A stretch of DNA of 64,000 nt from Cygnus atratus. Lineage: Eukaryota > Chordata > Aves > Anseriformes > Anatidae. Below are positions 24,654 through 37,940 of the stretch, piece by piece. Made by a program: the position numbers and the translations under genes. How positions within the stretch are numbered: the first letter of the stretch is position 1; each line of letters starts with the position of its first letter. The stretch spans positions 8,963,501-9,027,500 of the forward strand of contig NC_066366.1 of the NCBI RefSeq assembly GCF_013377495.2, read 5' to 3'. Below the pieces are notes generated by a model, which saw only the letters and a program-made list of their open reading frames with translations, was not told the origin of the DNA and ran no database searches.

Positions 24654-27600
24654 ACCCTCCTGGGGGGATGGATGCTGTTACAGAGGGCTGTCATTTGGTG
24701 CCAGCACGATTTGCCAGGGATGTTGGAAACAAAGAGCTGGGGAATGTGGAGCAGCAGACTGTCTCAACAAGTGCTCATGAAATATGTTGTTGTTTTTTTT
24801 TTTCCTCTCCTACCCCTTTCCTCCCCAGTCGAAAGCTCGTATTATTCACGCACCCTTAGGGCAATTACTTGAAAGGATATTTAGCTCTGCACGTAATCCT
24901 CACCAGCGTGAGCTTCCGGAGCTGGGGCGCTTGTTGACAGGGCTCTGCAAAGCTGAGGGTAAACGAGTCGCTTCTCCTGCAGGTTTTCTGGCTGCTCGGG
25001 GTGGCAAGAGGCTCCTCGGTGAGGGGCATGGCAGCCAGCGGGTGCTGTCATCACTGCCTTTGGGTGGCTGTGAGCTGCCTGTCTCCTCGGAGCCTTGAGC
25101 GGGGTGGCCCTGGGGAGCGCGGCCGCACGGTCCTGTGGAGCCGTACCAATTGTTTCCTCTCTTATGCTTAGCTACAGAGACTTCCGAAGTGCTAACACGC
25201 TGGTTTTATATCTTGGACTGATACACAAGTGTCTTCCTTCTGTGTACGCACTGGGTGAATACAGCTAGGTTTATTTATAGCTGGTTCCCTCTCTTCCCCC
25301 GTCTTGTGTCATTGCCAAACTTTCACCCCGGAAACCAAAAGCTTTTCCTGAATCTTGGGATGCAGGGGACCAGCTGAGCTGATGTACAGCTACTGATGAG
25401 TGCCGACTGACGGGAGCGGTCTGTGGGGTGAAACCCTTGGTGCTGAGCATCCACCATCCATGCTGTTACCTGTCTTAGATTTTCGTTTAATTTTTCTTTT
25501 ACTCCAAAATGTTTCCAGTCTGTCCCACTGAACCAGGCTGCTTGCCTGCACCTCGAGATGCACATCTTCCCATTGACTTTTTTCTGACGCACGGAGCACG
25601 ACACCAGAAGTAGGGTCGGTCAGTGGGTTTGCTTCAAAAGCACGCTGCCAGCCCGATCCCCAACACAAAGCGCCCAGGCACCCGTGGCACTCCTGCCGTG
25701 GATGCTGGCCAGCGGCACTTGCCTCAGCACCGGCACCGTGCTCCTTTGGGCAGCACCTGGCCGTAAGCTGCTGCTGAAACCCACGCTCGAATCCCCTGGT
25801 GCTCGAGAGCCTGATTTCCTCGGGAGCTCTCACGGTGGAGATGCTGGGGAGCATGTGGGTGTGAAGGCACCGCAGGGAGAAGATAAAACAACTCACCCAG
25901 GGCATTTCTGCAGCACCTCTGCTGCCCGCAGACTGCGCTAAGGAAGTTTTGTAAGGGAAATGAATGCCCTCCAGTGGCAGAAAATAGCAAAATAGATCAG
26001 CTCAATTTGTTTTCAGTAACTGCCACGGAATTGGTGTAAATACACTTCAGTCCATAGATGTGCCCAGCTACAGGGCACCGTGCAGTACTAGCGGGGACCT
26101 TGCCTCAGTTCTTGCACTTGGCAGCATCGCGGAGTGAGGAGCTGAACGTTGGTCAAACTCTTTCAACAAGATATGGCAGTGGGCCTCGGGATGCTCAAGT
26201 AGCATGCACAGCCAGGTTGTGTCAATGCAGGTCATGTTATCGGTCTGCTTGGCTTCTTCAGCTGCCTGTAGGTCCCGCAGAGTGCGCTGGAGCATGTGAC
26301 ATGGGGGGGAACCAGCAAAACAGCATGCTGTGACTACCAGATAGAGGTGGGGAGAATGGGAAATACGGGGTCCGAAAGTGTGAATCTATTGCACGTTGAG
26401 GTTTTATTCAAGAGAGTGTTTTAGCTTGACTGATTGTTTCATTTTTTTAAAAACAACGCTGTCCTAAGGTGTCCAGGCATATTTGTGGGGCAGAGAGATT
26501 AAGGTACTGTCTTTCTTGCTGGTTTATAATGGAAAATTTTCCTGTAGAGAAATACGCTGTAGCATATTTCCATGTTTGTTACAGAATATTCCTCTCGTAA
26601 CAAAGAGCTGATGTGAGATGGAAATGTGCCTTGATCACCCTACTTTCCAAATTCAGAACAGATTCATGAACAAATGAGAAGTTTTTATAACCAAAAGCAA
26701 AAACCCAAAGAAAGATTTGACACGCAGGGGGCTGTGGGCAGACTGGGAGGAGATGACAAGCACTGAGGCACCATGGTCGCTCTGCCCTTCAATACGAGTG
26801 GCTCCCACCTCCCAGCCCTGATGCAAATACCTCTATTTCTTCTTCCTCTTGGGGTGTCCACGTCTCCTGCAGGTTAGTGCCTGAAATGGCACTTGGTGCT
26901 GGAAGCACAGCTCCTGGCAGTGCAGAAGTTCCGAGCTGCTCAATGCTCAATTTGGAGATTCCTGACTCTGAGACTCGGGAGTGCCCCAAAGTGACTGACG
27001 TCCTCTTCTGGGAATCAGCTAGCATGTTATTGGGCTAGGGGGTAAAGCTGGGTGCTTCTTTTAGCTTTTGATATTTATCTCACTCCCTAAACACCAGGAG
27101 GAGGTCTGTGTAGGAATTTAGTGAGTTTTAAGAAGTTGACAAAAATTTTTATGAACTTGTCCAGTTGTGGTTTTTTTTTTTGTTTTTTTTTTTAAGATCT
27201 GAATGGACAACTTAATTCCAGAGCACCACAAAGCCCATGTCTGATCTAGCCCTAGCAAGACCTTACCTAAAATGATTATGTTAAATAAAGAATTTTCTGT
27301 CTTTGTTGTGTATTAGATCTGAGAAACAACCGCAGAGATCCGTGTTCATCTCAAAAAGCCCCTGCCACGGCAGTACGGTCACAGGCCAGGCATGTCTGTG
27401 GGTGCACAGAGAGCACAGACCCCACAGCTGTCAGCTCTGTTGTTCCTGCGTGCTGCGTTTACGCACAACAGTTACCTTGTTATTTGCAATGCTCGCAGTA
27501 TGTCTTCCTTCAAAACAAAAGAATGATGTCCCAGTCTCTAAAACACTTTTTTTGGGTGATACAAAGGAGGCCCTTTTGGAAAAAAAGAGACCAAGTTGCA

Positions 27601-28279
27601 TGTACTATGTGAATATCAGCACAAGTAGAAGGAATTTTTAAATGCAATTTAAATGACCCTGAATGTTGTCTGTGGAAATGCTGTTTTTCCAGAAACAATT
27701 TTCTAAGTTCGTCATTTGGTGATGGCCCAGGAAAGAGTGAGATCAGAAGCTGGTGCAAGCATTAGTGCAAGACATGAATCTGTTGTAAACTCTGTCTGCT
27801 TCTCTGTATTTAGCATTCTCCACATCTCCTTGGCTGCCTCTGTATAACCAGCTATAGCAGGGGTTTAATATTTAAACATGCATCATTCAAGGGGATTACA
27901 CTTAATATATCTGTAGGAAAGAGGCTAATAGTGCTCATATTATTTGCATCAGTTCTCAAGTGTGCTGAGGTCTACTTTGCTTCCTGATTTTGGCAGGTCA
28001 CACTTCTTTTATTTTGTTCTGTTCAGCAAGGAAATACAGAAAGACTTTTTAATTTTGTTTTTGGAAATATAGTAATTTATAAGGTTAAATAAAAGAATGA
28101 CCAGTCATATTCATTTAACAGAACCAGTTATCCTTCTTTTGATTTGTATGACTCAGCAAAATTGGTCAAGATACTAAAAGCTGTATTGACCTAATTGGAG
28201 GGAAAAAAAAAAGTTGAAAATCATTGATTAGTTCTTTCTCTTTTTTTTTTTTTTCTTCAAGGCTACTATTATTTGCTTG

Positions 28280-29503
28280 ACTGAACCTGATCTCCTTCTA
28301 TGACAAAGTGACGCGCTTGGTGGATGAGGGAAGGGCTGTGGATGTGGTCTACCTTGACCTCAGTAAGGCTTTTGAGACCGTTCCCCACAAGCATTCTCCT
28401 CAAGAAACTGGCTGCTCGTGGCTTGGACTGGCGTACGCTTCGCTGGGTTAGAAACTGGCTGGATAGGCCAGGGCCCAGAGAGTTGTGGTGAATGGAGTCA
28501 AATCTGGTTGGAGGCTGGTCACAAGTGGTGTCCCCCAGGGCTCGGTACTGGGGCCGGTCCTCTTTAATATCTTTATCGATGATCTGGATGAGGGCGATCG
28601 AGTGCACCCTCAGTAAGTTTGCAGATGACACCAAGCTAAGTGCGTGTGTCGATCTGCTCGAGGGCAGGAAGGCTCTGCAGGAGGATCTGGATAGGCTGGA
28701 GCGATGGGCTGAGGTCAACTGTATGAAGTTCAACAAGGCCAAGTGCCGGGTCCTGCACCTGGGGCACAACAACCCCAAGCAGAGCTACAGGCTGGGAGAT
28801 GAGTGGTTGGAAAGCTGCCTGGCCGAGAAGGACCTGGGAGTACTTGGTTGATAGGCAGGCTGAATATGAGCCAGCAGTGTGCTCAGGTGGCCAAGAAGGC
28901 CAACAGCATCCTGGCCTGTATAAGAAGCAGTGTGGCCAGCAGGTCTAGGGAAGTGATTGTGCCCCTGTACTCGGCTCTGGTGAGGCCGCACCTTCGAGTA
29001 CTGTGTTCAGTTTTGGGCCCCTCGCTACAGGAAGGACATGGAGGTGCTCGAGCGAGTCCAGAGAAGGGCAACGAAGCTGGTGAGGGGTCTGGAGAACAAG
29101 TCTTACGAGGAGCGGCTGAGGGAGCTGGGCTTGTTCAGCCTGGAGAAGAGGAGGCTCAGGGGTGACCTGATCGCTCTCTACAGTTACCTTAAAGGAGGCT
29201 GTAGAGAGGTGGGGGTTGGTCTGTTCTCCCACGTGCCTGGTGACAGGACAAGGGGGAATGGGCAAAAGTTGTGACAGGGGAGTTTTAGGTTGGATGTTAG
29301 GAAGAACTTCTTTACCGAAAGGGTTATTAAGCATTGGAACGGGCTGCCCAGGGAGGTGGTGGAGTCACCATCCCTGGAGGTCTTTAAAAGACGTTTAGAT
29401 GTAGAGCTTAGCGATATGGTTTAGTGGAGTACTTAGTGTTAGGTCGGAGGTTGGACTCGATGATCTTGAGGTCTCTTCCAACCTAGAAATCTGTGTCTGT
29501 GTC
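28280..29503 (+). mobile_element. CR1 LINE, 5'-truncated, decayed reverse transcriptase
   Basis: This is the best preserved repeat in the window. In pieces it encodes the C-terminal half of CR1 ORF2. The first block has 'FYDKVTRLVDEG' and 'VVYLDLSKAF' (28294-28377). The catalytic palm follows, with 'GVPQGSVLGP' and the 'FIDD' catalytic aspartates (about 28526-28585), then 'FADDTKL' near 28617-28640. Next come the thumb and connection region with 'AKCRVLHLGHNN' near 28740-28775, and the 3' end with 'LRELGLFSLEKRR' (about 29116-29154) and 'SPSLEVFKRR' (29365-29394). The frame shifts at several points (between 28380 and 28440, near 28590, near 28846 and near 28990), and a stop codon lies at 29272-29274. 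It cannot encode a functional protein. The endonuclease and the N-terminal RT part are missing, the usual CR1 5' truncation. The tail ends in 'tctgtgtctgtgtct' near 29490-29504. Confidence 0.93.
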
Positions 29504-32500
29504 TATTATGAACGCAAATAGCACATGCACGCACATGTAAATATATATGAATACACATTGTGTTGTTGGTAATTCAGTAGCAAAGAAGATTCGTGGTTAA
29601 AGAAAAGCATTTTTCTGCTTCCTTCAGACTGATCTCCAAAGGCAGTCTGCACCTTGATCCAAACGATGTTTGTCTGCTGTTGAAGGCTCTCACATTAGAA
29701 GCCCAAAGCAAAACCATTCTTCATGGGCTGCTCTGACAGAGCTGGTGCCATGTTCACAGACTGCAGCTGAGTGTTCAGTTCTCAGGTAGTTCAAAGCACA
29801 GTTATGCCCAGCCTCCTGGGGGGACGTGCTGTGCCGCCGGGCTGGGCTGGGTGAAGCAGTAAAATAGGAATTGTGCTGTACTGGGTCCCGATAACGCTGT
29901 TATTACCTTCGTCGGTGGTAGTAACAACACAAAGCTTTTAGCCAGTGGTGTCTCTGGAGATCGCTTTGTTTTTTCTGGGGAGCTTTGTTGAAATGATCTG
30001 GTTCAGTTTACACTGCTGCCTTATTTACAGCCAGCAAATGACCTTCTGGTCGTTGTCCCCGAGTGCTGCTGCTTTTCCTCTGGAAGGACAGGCGTGCCTG
30101 CTGCTCGGACAGCAACGCGGTGTCGCTGCAGTTCCCCTGTCCTCAAACACGCTGCACACTTGAGTTGCCTGAGAGGTGGTGTGGGGAGTTAGTGAAGTCT
30201 GAACATATCTTAGTGAGCACTTATCTGTGTATCTAGCCAGCTTCAAGACCGTGCTGGTACCCTGATGCCAAAGGTTTTGTTGACCCAGAAAGGAACTGGA
30301 ATTTGTTCCAGCTCCTCCACATTCAGCTTGATGATGTTTTCAAAGTAATACTGGAAAGCTGAGGTTTGAGCACAGGATCTTTCGTTCCCGGTTTAATCCC
30401 TGTTCCTAACACCATGTTAGCCATCTCTCGCGGATTTTGTGAAGTGTGATGTTTTCCTTGCCCTTTCCTGCACAATGTTACAGCCCTTGTATGAGTCCTT
30501 GGGTCAGCATCTGTGTGCGAGATCATGATGCGATGTCAGGCAGCGAGAGGAGGCCTGTTTCAGATCTTTCTCATCCTTAGTTTCTTTTCTTAGTTTTATT
30601 TATTTATTATTTAAATTGGTATTATGAAACATTGCCCATGAAGGAAGGGAATCCATGACCTCATAGCACTTCTATGTTCAACAGCCATTTCTGAGCGAGT
30701 CCTTTCCCCCCTGCAGGAGGAGCAGTGAGGAATGTGTTTATGAGCAAGGACAGTCATGCATGGCGGCAGAAAATCTGAGGTCATTCTGTCTCTGCTCTCC
30801 TAAACAAGAGCCTAAAAATAGTGCCAAATTTGCTCACTGAAAAATAGAGTACAGTGCTCCTTGGCCACATAAAAGATGACTGGAGCTCTGCCTTTGTTCA
30901 AAACGCTTTCAAATTTATAGGCTGTATGGACTAAATGAAAATACTTGGAAGGAAAAAGCAGGCTTTCAGGGACTGTTGATTCATCACCTTATTCTGGAAA
31001 AATAAACCCATGGGTAAAAAGATAATAAAAATATGTTTACTCAGATGAGACATTTGATCTGATGGGGAGTATCAGTTACAGAGCCAGACTTGCCCTACGT
31101 GCTGTTTCATCTCTAGATCTGGCTGCAGATCAGATCCATCAGTCACTCTGCAGCCCTGGCCAAGCCCCCTGTAGAAAATTTAAAAAAAAAAAAAAAAAAG
31201 TTCAGGAAGATTGTGATGGTGCTTACTAATGCTTAACCCAGCACTAGGGTGATTTCTCAAACTGGGTCTGTGTTTTGGAAACCCCACTTCCAACCTGCAT
31301 CAGCCAGTGCGTGCACACACTGGGTCACCAGCACCCTCAGCAGCTCTGGGCTTTGCGTGCCCTTCGGGGGAGCTTTGCTCGCCCAGAGGGCACTGAGAGC
31401 TGAGGAACGCCGGGACAGATGCCCAAGCTGGGCGCTGGCCATGGGCCCCTTCTCTCTGCTGAGAGAGATGCCCCGTGTCTGCTGGGACAAGAAGCCTGCA
31501 CAGGTATCTCGTGCACGTGTGGGGGCAGGTGCCTCGGGTGTTTTGGCATCGGGTGGTGGGGATGGGGCAGTTGTTAGCTACAGCTGGAGCCAGGTGCTGC
31601 AGGGCTCCCATGCCTCTTGGCGGTCTGTCCTCCAGGGGTGTTTTCTGTCTGTCTGTCAGCTCAGCTCCCGGCTGGGCTGGGGCAGGGTCCCACGCTGCCG
31701 CACGTAATGCTCCACATACACAGCCACGTCTCTAACTGCTGGGCCTGGGCTGCTGGGTTAGCTCCTGGCCTGGTTTCACACCTCGTTTTCCAGGATTGAG
31801 TAATGTTGAAAGTGAAGAGTCAGAGGAAGAGCATGTATGTCCGTCATTATCGTTATAAATTTACAGGATTATCCCCAAGGTAGCCATCATTGGGTTTCAG
31901 GGAGAGTATTTCAAGCGTGAGGGAAGATGACACTTTCTGCTGGCACTGGCACCGTACCTGGCTTCCCCAGGTGAGCGAGCATCACCGTGCCCAGCCACCA
32001 CCTTCCCGCCCAGAGCAGAGAGTAAATTGCAGATAAGCTCCAGGAAATCAAGGACTATGAAATGAAGCATCAAGGCTGAGAGCACGGTGCCACCATCCAT
32101 GGAGCCAACCTCCCTGTACTTCATGCTCAAGTTATCTTAAGGGGAAACCCCTATTTCTGCCTATTCTCAAATGGACAGGAAAATCAAATGGGGGAAATGC
32201 AGCAAAATGGCCATTCAGATCTTGGCACCTGACCCAAACGCTGTGTCACGTTCAGGGGAGTCCTTGTCGCTGGCACCAGTGGCTTTGGGATTGACCCCAT
32301 GCAGAGGAGGTCCAAGAAGGGTTGGTTGTTCCTCTTTTTTTCTTAATGTGCCTGGTCCTGGGAGGCTTACACCCGCAACACAGGAACAAAAATACCTGCA
32401 GCATTCTGGGCAGTCCTTCCCACCAGCCAGAACAGGCCTCTCTGCTGTGCTTTTCAGGGAAGAAAGCTCAAAACTGCTGAAAACATATCTATTTCTAAAT

Positions 32501-35500
32501 GGCTACAGCCTTGCTATTATTTTCAGCCAATTTTAAGCATTTCCTGTGATGCCACCAAGGGGTGCTCGCCGAGGGTCTGCGCAGCTGGGGCGGGAGGCTG
32601 GTGCTGGGCTGGGTGCCCTGCGGCAAGGAGTCCCACTGGGAGCTGTTGGTGAGGGTTTTTGCTCAAAAACTGGTGTTCTATGATTAGATCGATCCGTATC
32701 CTTTCCTAACTTTGGCCTCTGCCATTAGTTTCCAGGCTCCTTCCATGGCTGCAGCATGCAGCAATGATAGAAGAGGACACAGAAAAAGCCAGGGAGGATC
32801 ACCAAGCTGGGAGCGTTAGTATTAAGTGGAAAACTTTCAGGTAGCTTTTCAGTTCTTTGGCACAGCAATGTGATAAATCATCCTTCAAGTGCTTTTCCAG
32901 CAAATGTGGCTGTAAAATGTGCAATGCATCATGGAGCAGAGCTCCTGAGCCTCTGCGCTTGGGGTAGTGACTCTGACAGCAGACATCTGGCTGGGCTGCC
33001 AGCAGGAAGGCGCTATGCTTTTCCTATCGTATTGCTTTACTTTATTCATCTGATGGAGACAACACTCTCCGAACCTTGTCTTCCCCTTGGCTGTCGTGCT
33101 TGGCAGCGGAGCGTGCCCCATCGCGTTCCCCATGGCGCAGCATCCCCTGCGCCACAGCGGAGACGTGCGCATCACATCGCTGCTGCTGTGAGCTTGCAAA
33201 CAGTGAGGTTAGGGAAACAAATGCCAACAGTGAAGTGGAAGCATGCTAGGCTGCCTAAATCCTGAGGGTGGAAAAGGAGCTCTCCTACAACAGGTATAGC
33301 CACAACTGTGCTTGGAAATACTTGGGGGTACTCTCTGCTGCCTCTTCTCCCACAAAAATAATTCATCGGAGTGCAAAAACAGCAGTAAGTGAATCATTAG
33401 CTCTGGAGATGAGTGAAGTGCACTTGGGGAGAGGATTTTTTGTCCTCTGACACTAATAGCTCTTTGAGCTTTGATAGCTACTCATTATGGAAAACAAACA
33501 AACAGTTAAAATAGGCTTATTTATTGACTAAAGTCAATAACAATAGAAACAGTGGCAATGGGTAAAAGTTATACATAAAGCATATTATTTATATACAAAT
33601 GTACAGTTAAAGCATCTAGTGGATGGCATGCTGCTGGGCAAAGGGATGGCGTCAGGAGCGAGCAGGGGGGCGATGAAGTCAACAAAAAGCCACAAACACA
33701 ACACACACAACTGGGGTGTGATGCTAAGGGAAGCACTGCCATGGGGTGTTGGGAAAACCTGAAAAGATGAAGGCAGGCTCTTTCTAAACCTTCACAGTTG
33801 CCAAAAAATCACGTGTTCTAGCTGTGCAGTGTTTGTTTTCCTTGGCAATCTTGTCGAGGAGCCAAGAAAATGAATGGGTAGGGCTTCCTCCTACCTGCGG
33901 TTGTCTGCTGCATGTACTTGTCAAAGTGAAAACAAAACTGCAAAGGAGCAGTGTGGGAAAACTTGCTTGTGACACAGTACTGAAGACAGCAAGGGACTGG
34001 AGACAGCTATGGACTTGATGGTTTGAAGTGAGAGGGTTGTGTCCTGCTGACTGCCAGATGTGCTCTGGGGAGCTCACCAGATCCCTTGTACTGAGCAGCA
34101 TTTCAGAGATATGCTACTGCAGAGCTCACTGCGGCTCTGCTCCTCGCCCGCTTCCTTTCAAGGGCATTGTATGGCCCACAGCACATTTTCATAACAACAT
34201 TCCTGTTTGATTAAAGTCAAAAAGCAGGCCAAGTTTTCAGAAATTGAGTACAACATACTCTAATATTGCTCTATCTTCTCTGTGTCTGCTGTTCTGTGAT
34301 CTTTGCTGCTTTGAATGCTTCCAAAAATAACTTGAAAGAGGTGCATGGCTTGGTTATTGCCAACACAAGTAGTTATTGATCTAAGCGATGGCTTGGAAAG
34401 GAAGGACAGTAGAGAAACCACCCTCTGCTGTCCACATGTTTAGACCTCCTGCCTCATTTTGGTCGAGCTAATGAGGAAAGAGATGTATTGTGGCACAGCA
34501 ACAAAGAAATCCTCTGCCTGCTTAAAAGTTGTTGGGTACTTTAACATGTTAAAAAAATGAAGTCATTAAACTACGCAAAATGTTTCACTTAAAATATATT
34601 TTGCTAACTAAAACAGCCCATACCCTACAAGAGAGTTCATGTAGTTAGTCTCCTGCTTTCGACAATTTCCTTTTCTACAGCTTAATCGGAGGTTATTTGG
34701 AAGTGGGATTTCTTATGAGCAGTTGCCAATTATTTTCCTTTTTGGAAAGTGTGAAAAGGGAGGTACGTGTCTGTGCTCTTTCTGCATCTTGATCTTTACC
34801 ATCTTGTTGTGCTACTGGAGTGGCATTACAAGGTGGGGGATCTTCTGTAAGTTTAAAATGTATGTATAAAATGTATTTATTAATTCAGAGCTTTTACCAA
34901 AAGCAATTCCAAGTTTTCAGCTTGTAACTTGAAGATATGGGCTTGCCCTAAGCTGACAGTTAGCTTTGGGAACACGTAGAATTGAATGAAAACTCATTTG
35001 CCACAGGGAGAAATTGAGACAAGATCACCAAGTGTTTTCCCTGACTTTTGTCAGAGAAAAACACAGTACAGAATAAACATTGATTTTCCAAGAGTAACAA
35101 ATTGCATTTGTGATGAAACACTGGACTTAATTTGCAGCGAATTTACAGAAATGTGAAGTCTGAGAAGCAGTGTGTGCTGTATACTCTGTGAAATCGTACA
35201 AGTACCTTAGAAGCTGAACGTGTTTTAGAGCAAGGAAGAATCAGGCACAAAGTGATCAGTATTTTAACGAGGACAAGTCCTTCCCCAGCTTACAGTAAGA
35301 ATGGATACAACAAACCAACCTGAAATTACCAGTGGAGTTCGAACTTCTCAGCAGCAATTAAGCTGGAGCAACATGCGAACGTGTTTTGGTTAAAATTGGT
35401 GATATAAGCAGCGAAGTCCTAGAGGTTAACCAGAGGGTTTGCAGTGAAAAACATGAATTTTGGTTCTGCATCAGACTTCTGTGGATAGTCTGATGCTTAC

Positions 35501-37054
35501 CCAGTTAAAAGGGATGTCTCGTGTAACTCACACAGGCGCTGCTGGGGTCGGATTTTGTCTGTGCAGTACTTCACATTTCCACCGAGGAACAGTTTTTATT
35601 ATTATTTGTACTTCATGATGTACTTTCTGCATGAAATATTTTGTTATATATATAATAGCTAGAATTAAGTTCATAGACAATACTGCAGGATTTATACACA
35701 GCAAATTGCGTACAAGCACAGTGACTGGGCTGTTGGGGAACCTAGGGCCAGCAGCACTCCTACAGCCATCATCCTGCCTGGGTACATGGCGTATGCCTGT
35801 GATCAGCAACACTGTCTTTTTTATATTTACCTTGTAAAATTAGCACTGATCCTATGCGTTTTGGGGGAAAACAGTTTGAGGAAGTGTGGGTGTGTAAAGG
35901 ACAATATAGCCCAGGCACAAAGTATGAACTCAAGGGATCTCGTGTGAGTTTGTAATTGGACATACCTCCCTGAAAAAATATCCCAGCAGTGCAAAATTAG
36001 ATCCATGGAGAGCCTTGATTCTTTCTTTCTTTTTTCTTTTTTTTTTCCCCACAGCTGTTCAAAGCTATGTGTTTAGTTGTATTGTAGCTGTGTGTTAAGT
36101 GTATGGAAACCTGAATGGGTCCAGGTCTAATCACATTTACAGGCGTTTGTGAATGCTAATGACTCGACATGTGTGTGAGATTACGTATGAGCCCAAAAGA
36201 ATAATTGGTTCCATAACAGATTTTAATAAACAGACATATGACTAAAAGAAGTTTTAGAAAATTACTGAATAAAAGCAGAAAATCTCCTTGCTATTCATCA
36301 TCTTTATAGATTCCAAGATGTCTTATTAAAATGTTACAAACGGCAATCCTCGCTAAATTGTTACATGCAAAATATCCCAGCTAAAGCACAGTATTGCTGG
36401 TGTTTTACAGAAAATAGGTATAAGCCTTTCCCCATCTTTTGCCCTTTCTATAGCAAAGGCAAAAAAATACTTTGCTCTTCTTTCCAAAGTTGACTATTAA
36501 AGGAGGCACTGAGAAATCAAATAACCGCTAAAAGCCATTTTTGTTGTGCTACATATTAATGTCAGTTTAAAACTTTGACAAAAATATTTCACTGTTTACT
36601 GAAGAGGACTGGCTCTGAAACACACTGCCCGTTCACACCCAAATTCCAATTCAGTTTTATTTGCCTACTGAGCAACATCTGTTGACTGTAAATTATGAGT
36701 AAAAGTCATGACAGTGTTTGCAAGCTTATATTAGGGTCTCGCTTAGGGTTTTGTGTGCTCTCTTGTCGTTGTTGTTAACATAGTTAATTCTACAGTTATT
36801 TAATTTCACAGTTACAGTTCTATTGTTTTAGCCTGCCAGGAAGTGGCATGGGTTTATTTATTTATTTAAAGCAATAGCTTGGAAATCAGCAGTTGAATGG
36901 AGCAAACCGAGGAGCAGAAGGTGGTTATTTTGTCAGGCCCTCAGCATGGGTGAGAGGGCATCCTCTTAACTCCACACCTATAAGGAATAGACTCAAGGGG
37001 AGTCTATTTCACACCTATTTTGAGTGTGAAAACCTGCATTTTAAACCTCTGTCC
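29504..37054. other. Intergenic, no gene recognised
   Basis: No exon recognised on either strand. GC-rich patches occur at 31290-31780, 32560-32640 and 33090-33190, each with overlapping open frames in several frames, which is a composition effect. Simple sequence includes a 17-18 base A run at 31182-31199. A perfect inverted repeat lies at 33521-33540. In mammals CCDC34 lies beyond the 3' end of BBOX1 in the opposite orientation. I looked for its coiled-coil and Tyr/Pro-rich C-terminal exons on the plus strand and did not find them. Confidence 0.55.
33521..33540. repeat. Perfect inverted repeat, 9-base arms
   Basis: Arms TTATTGACT and AGTCAATAA are separated by two A residues. It could form a small cruciform or be a dimeric binding site. 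No function can be assigned from sequence. Confidence 0.7.
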
Positions 37055-37330
37055 TTCAATTTGTCTTTCAATTTCCTTATATTTAATCCAAACCTACCCT
37101 TTTTTAGTAGAGCCGTTCCCCCTTGTCCCATCAGTATATTCCCTGGGGAGTCCCTCCCCAGCTCTCCTGCAGCCCCCTTTAGGCACTGGCAGGCCACTGT
37201 AAGGTCTTCCCGGCGCCTTCTCTTCTCCAGGCTGAACAACCCCAACTCCCTCAGGCTGTCTCTGTAGGAGATCTGAAGATCTGGATTATATCTGTGAACA
37301 GCATCTGATGTCATTTCTGGCCCTATCAGT
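37055..37330 (-). mobile_element. CR1 LINE 3' fragment, antisense
   Basis: The minus strand keeps a stretch encoding 'LRELGLFSLEKRR' (about 37217-37255), followed by a diverged version of the next CR1 segment ('EDLTVACQCLKG'). This is the same part of ORF2 as seen at 29116-29200 in the larger CR1 copy, so the family call is firm. It is a different, older copy in the opposite orientation. It ends about 600 bases from the inferred BBOX1 poly(A) signals. Confidence 0.88.
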
Positions 37331-37940
37331 GACCTCTACACTGAGAATTTTCTATTCCTAATGCAGAGGAAAATTAACGCAATGCATTCTCTGTTAGCTC
37401 TATGGTTTCCAAGCTTATGAACTTAGAAACGTAGAAAAAGTTGTTTGTGGCTGTGACAGTCATCACATGTACATTGGAATATACAGAGCACAGCATCTGT
37501 TGAATGAGGGCTTATGGTAAAGTGTGGTTCTACTTAGAAAGGTCTCTACGTAAAAACAACTCCAAAGCAGCGGTTGCTTATTTTGCTAATGAATTGGGTT
37601 ATGATTTATGCAGTAAAGGATGCCTTTCTGAAAGTAGTGGAAGATGCTGTTCATAACGAACCTTTAGTTACTAATAAACTCCTTCTTGATGATCCCTTCA
37701 AGCTTTCTAGGGAGGGCGGGTATATCTGTGAGGGCAAATCAGGGCATCGGGATACCCCTGTAAAGTGATAACCTTTAAAGCCATTTGCACGCTGCTTTTA
37801 AAAAGAAAATAAATTGACTGAGATAGCAATTCACTTGTAGATTCCAAGCCTAGGGCACAGACAAATCTTTAATTGCTATGAGCAGCAAGTGTCTTAGCAC
37901 CTACTGGAATTCAGAAATACATTCAGATATTCATAATGTT
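37331..37940. other. Intergenic, 3' flank of BBOX1
   Basis: AT-rich and without recognised features. If BBOX1 uses a poly(A) site beyond the three signals at 37957-37977, part of this stretch would be 3' untranslated region. Confidence 0.5.

Larger units (their letters stand above)
14441..28279. other. Intergenic, simple repeats only
   Basis: No exon recognised. The longest open frame in the window, 16264-16941 on the plus strand, begins at GTG, is rich in Ser, Leu and Cys, and shows no domain. Sub-features seen: a T-rich tract 17376-17438, a possible decayed MIR-like patch around 19440-19590 ('gatcacgcaggctatctgca'), a T/G-T tract 27171-27193, and a T tract near 28240-28255 just before the CR1 element. 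GC-rich patches at about 24900-25130 and 25600-25900 interrupt an otherwise AT-rich background. Confidence 0.55.

Noticed and set aside
24784..25098. Open frame in a GC-rich patch as a small gene
   Set aside because: No ATG-supported domain. It begins in a T/C run, and the reading frame tracks GC composition.
28492..29274. Plus-strand open frames as a host gene
   Set aside because: They are pieces of the CR1 reverse transcriptase in shifting frames, not a host gene.
37015..37314. 99-codon minus-strand open frame as a BBOX1-linked exon
   Set aside because: Its middle is the CR1 ORF2 end segment. It lies beyond the BBOX1 stop codon and poly(A) signals.
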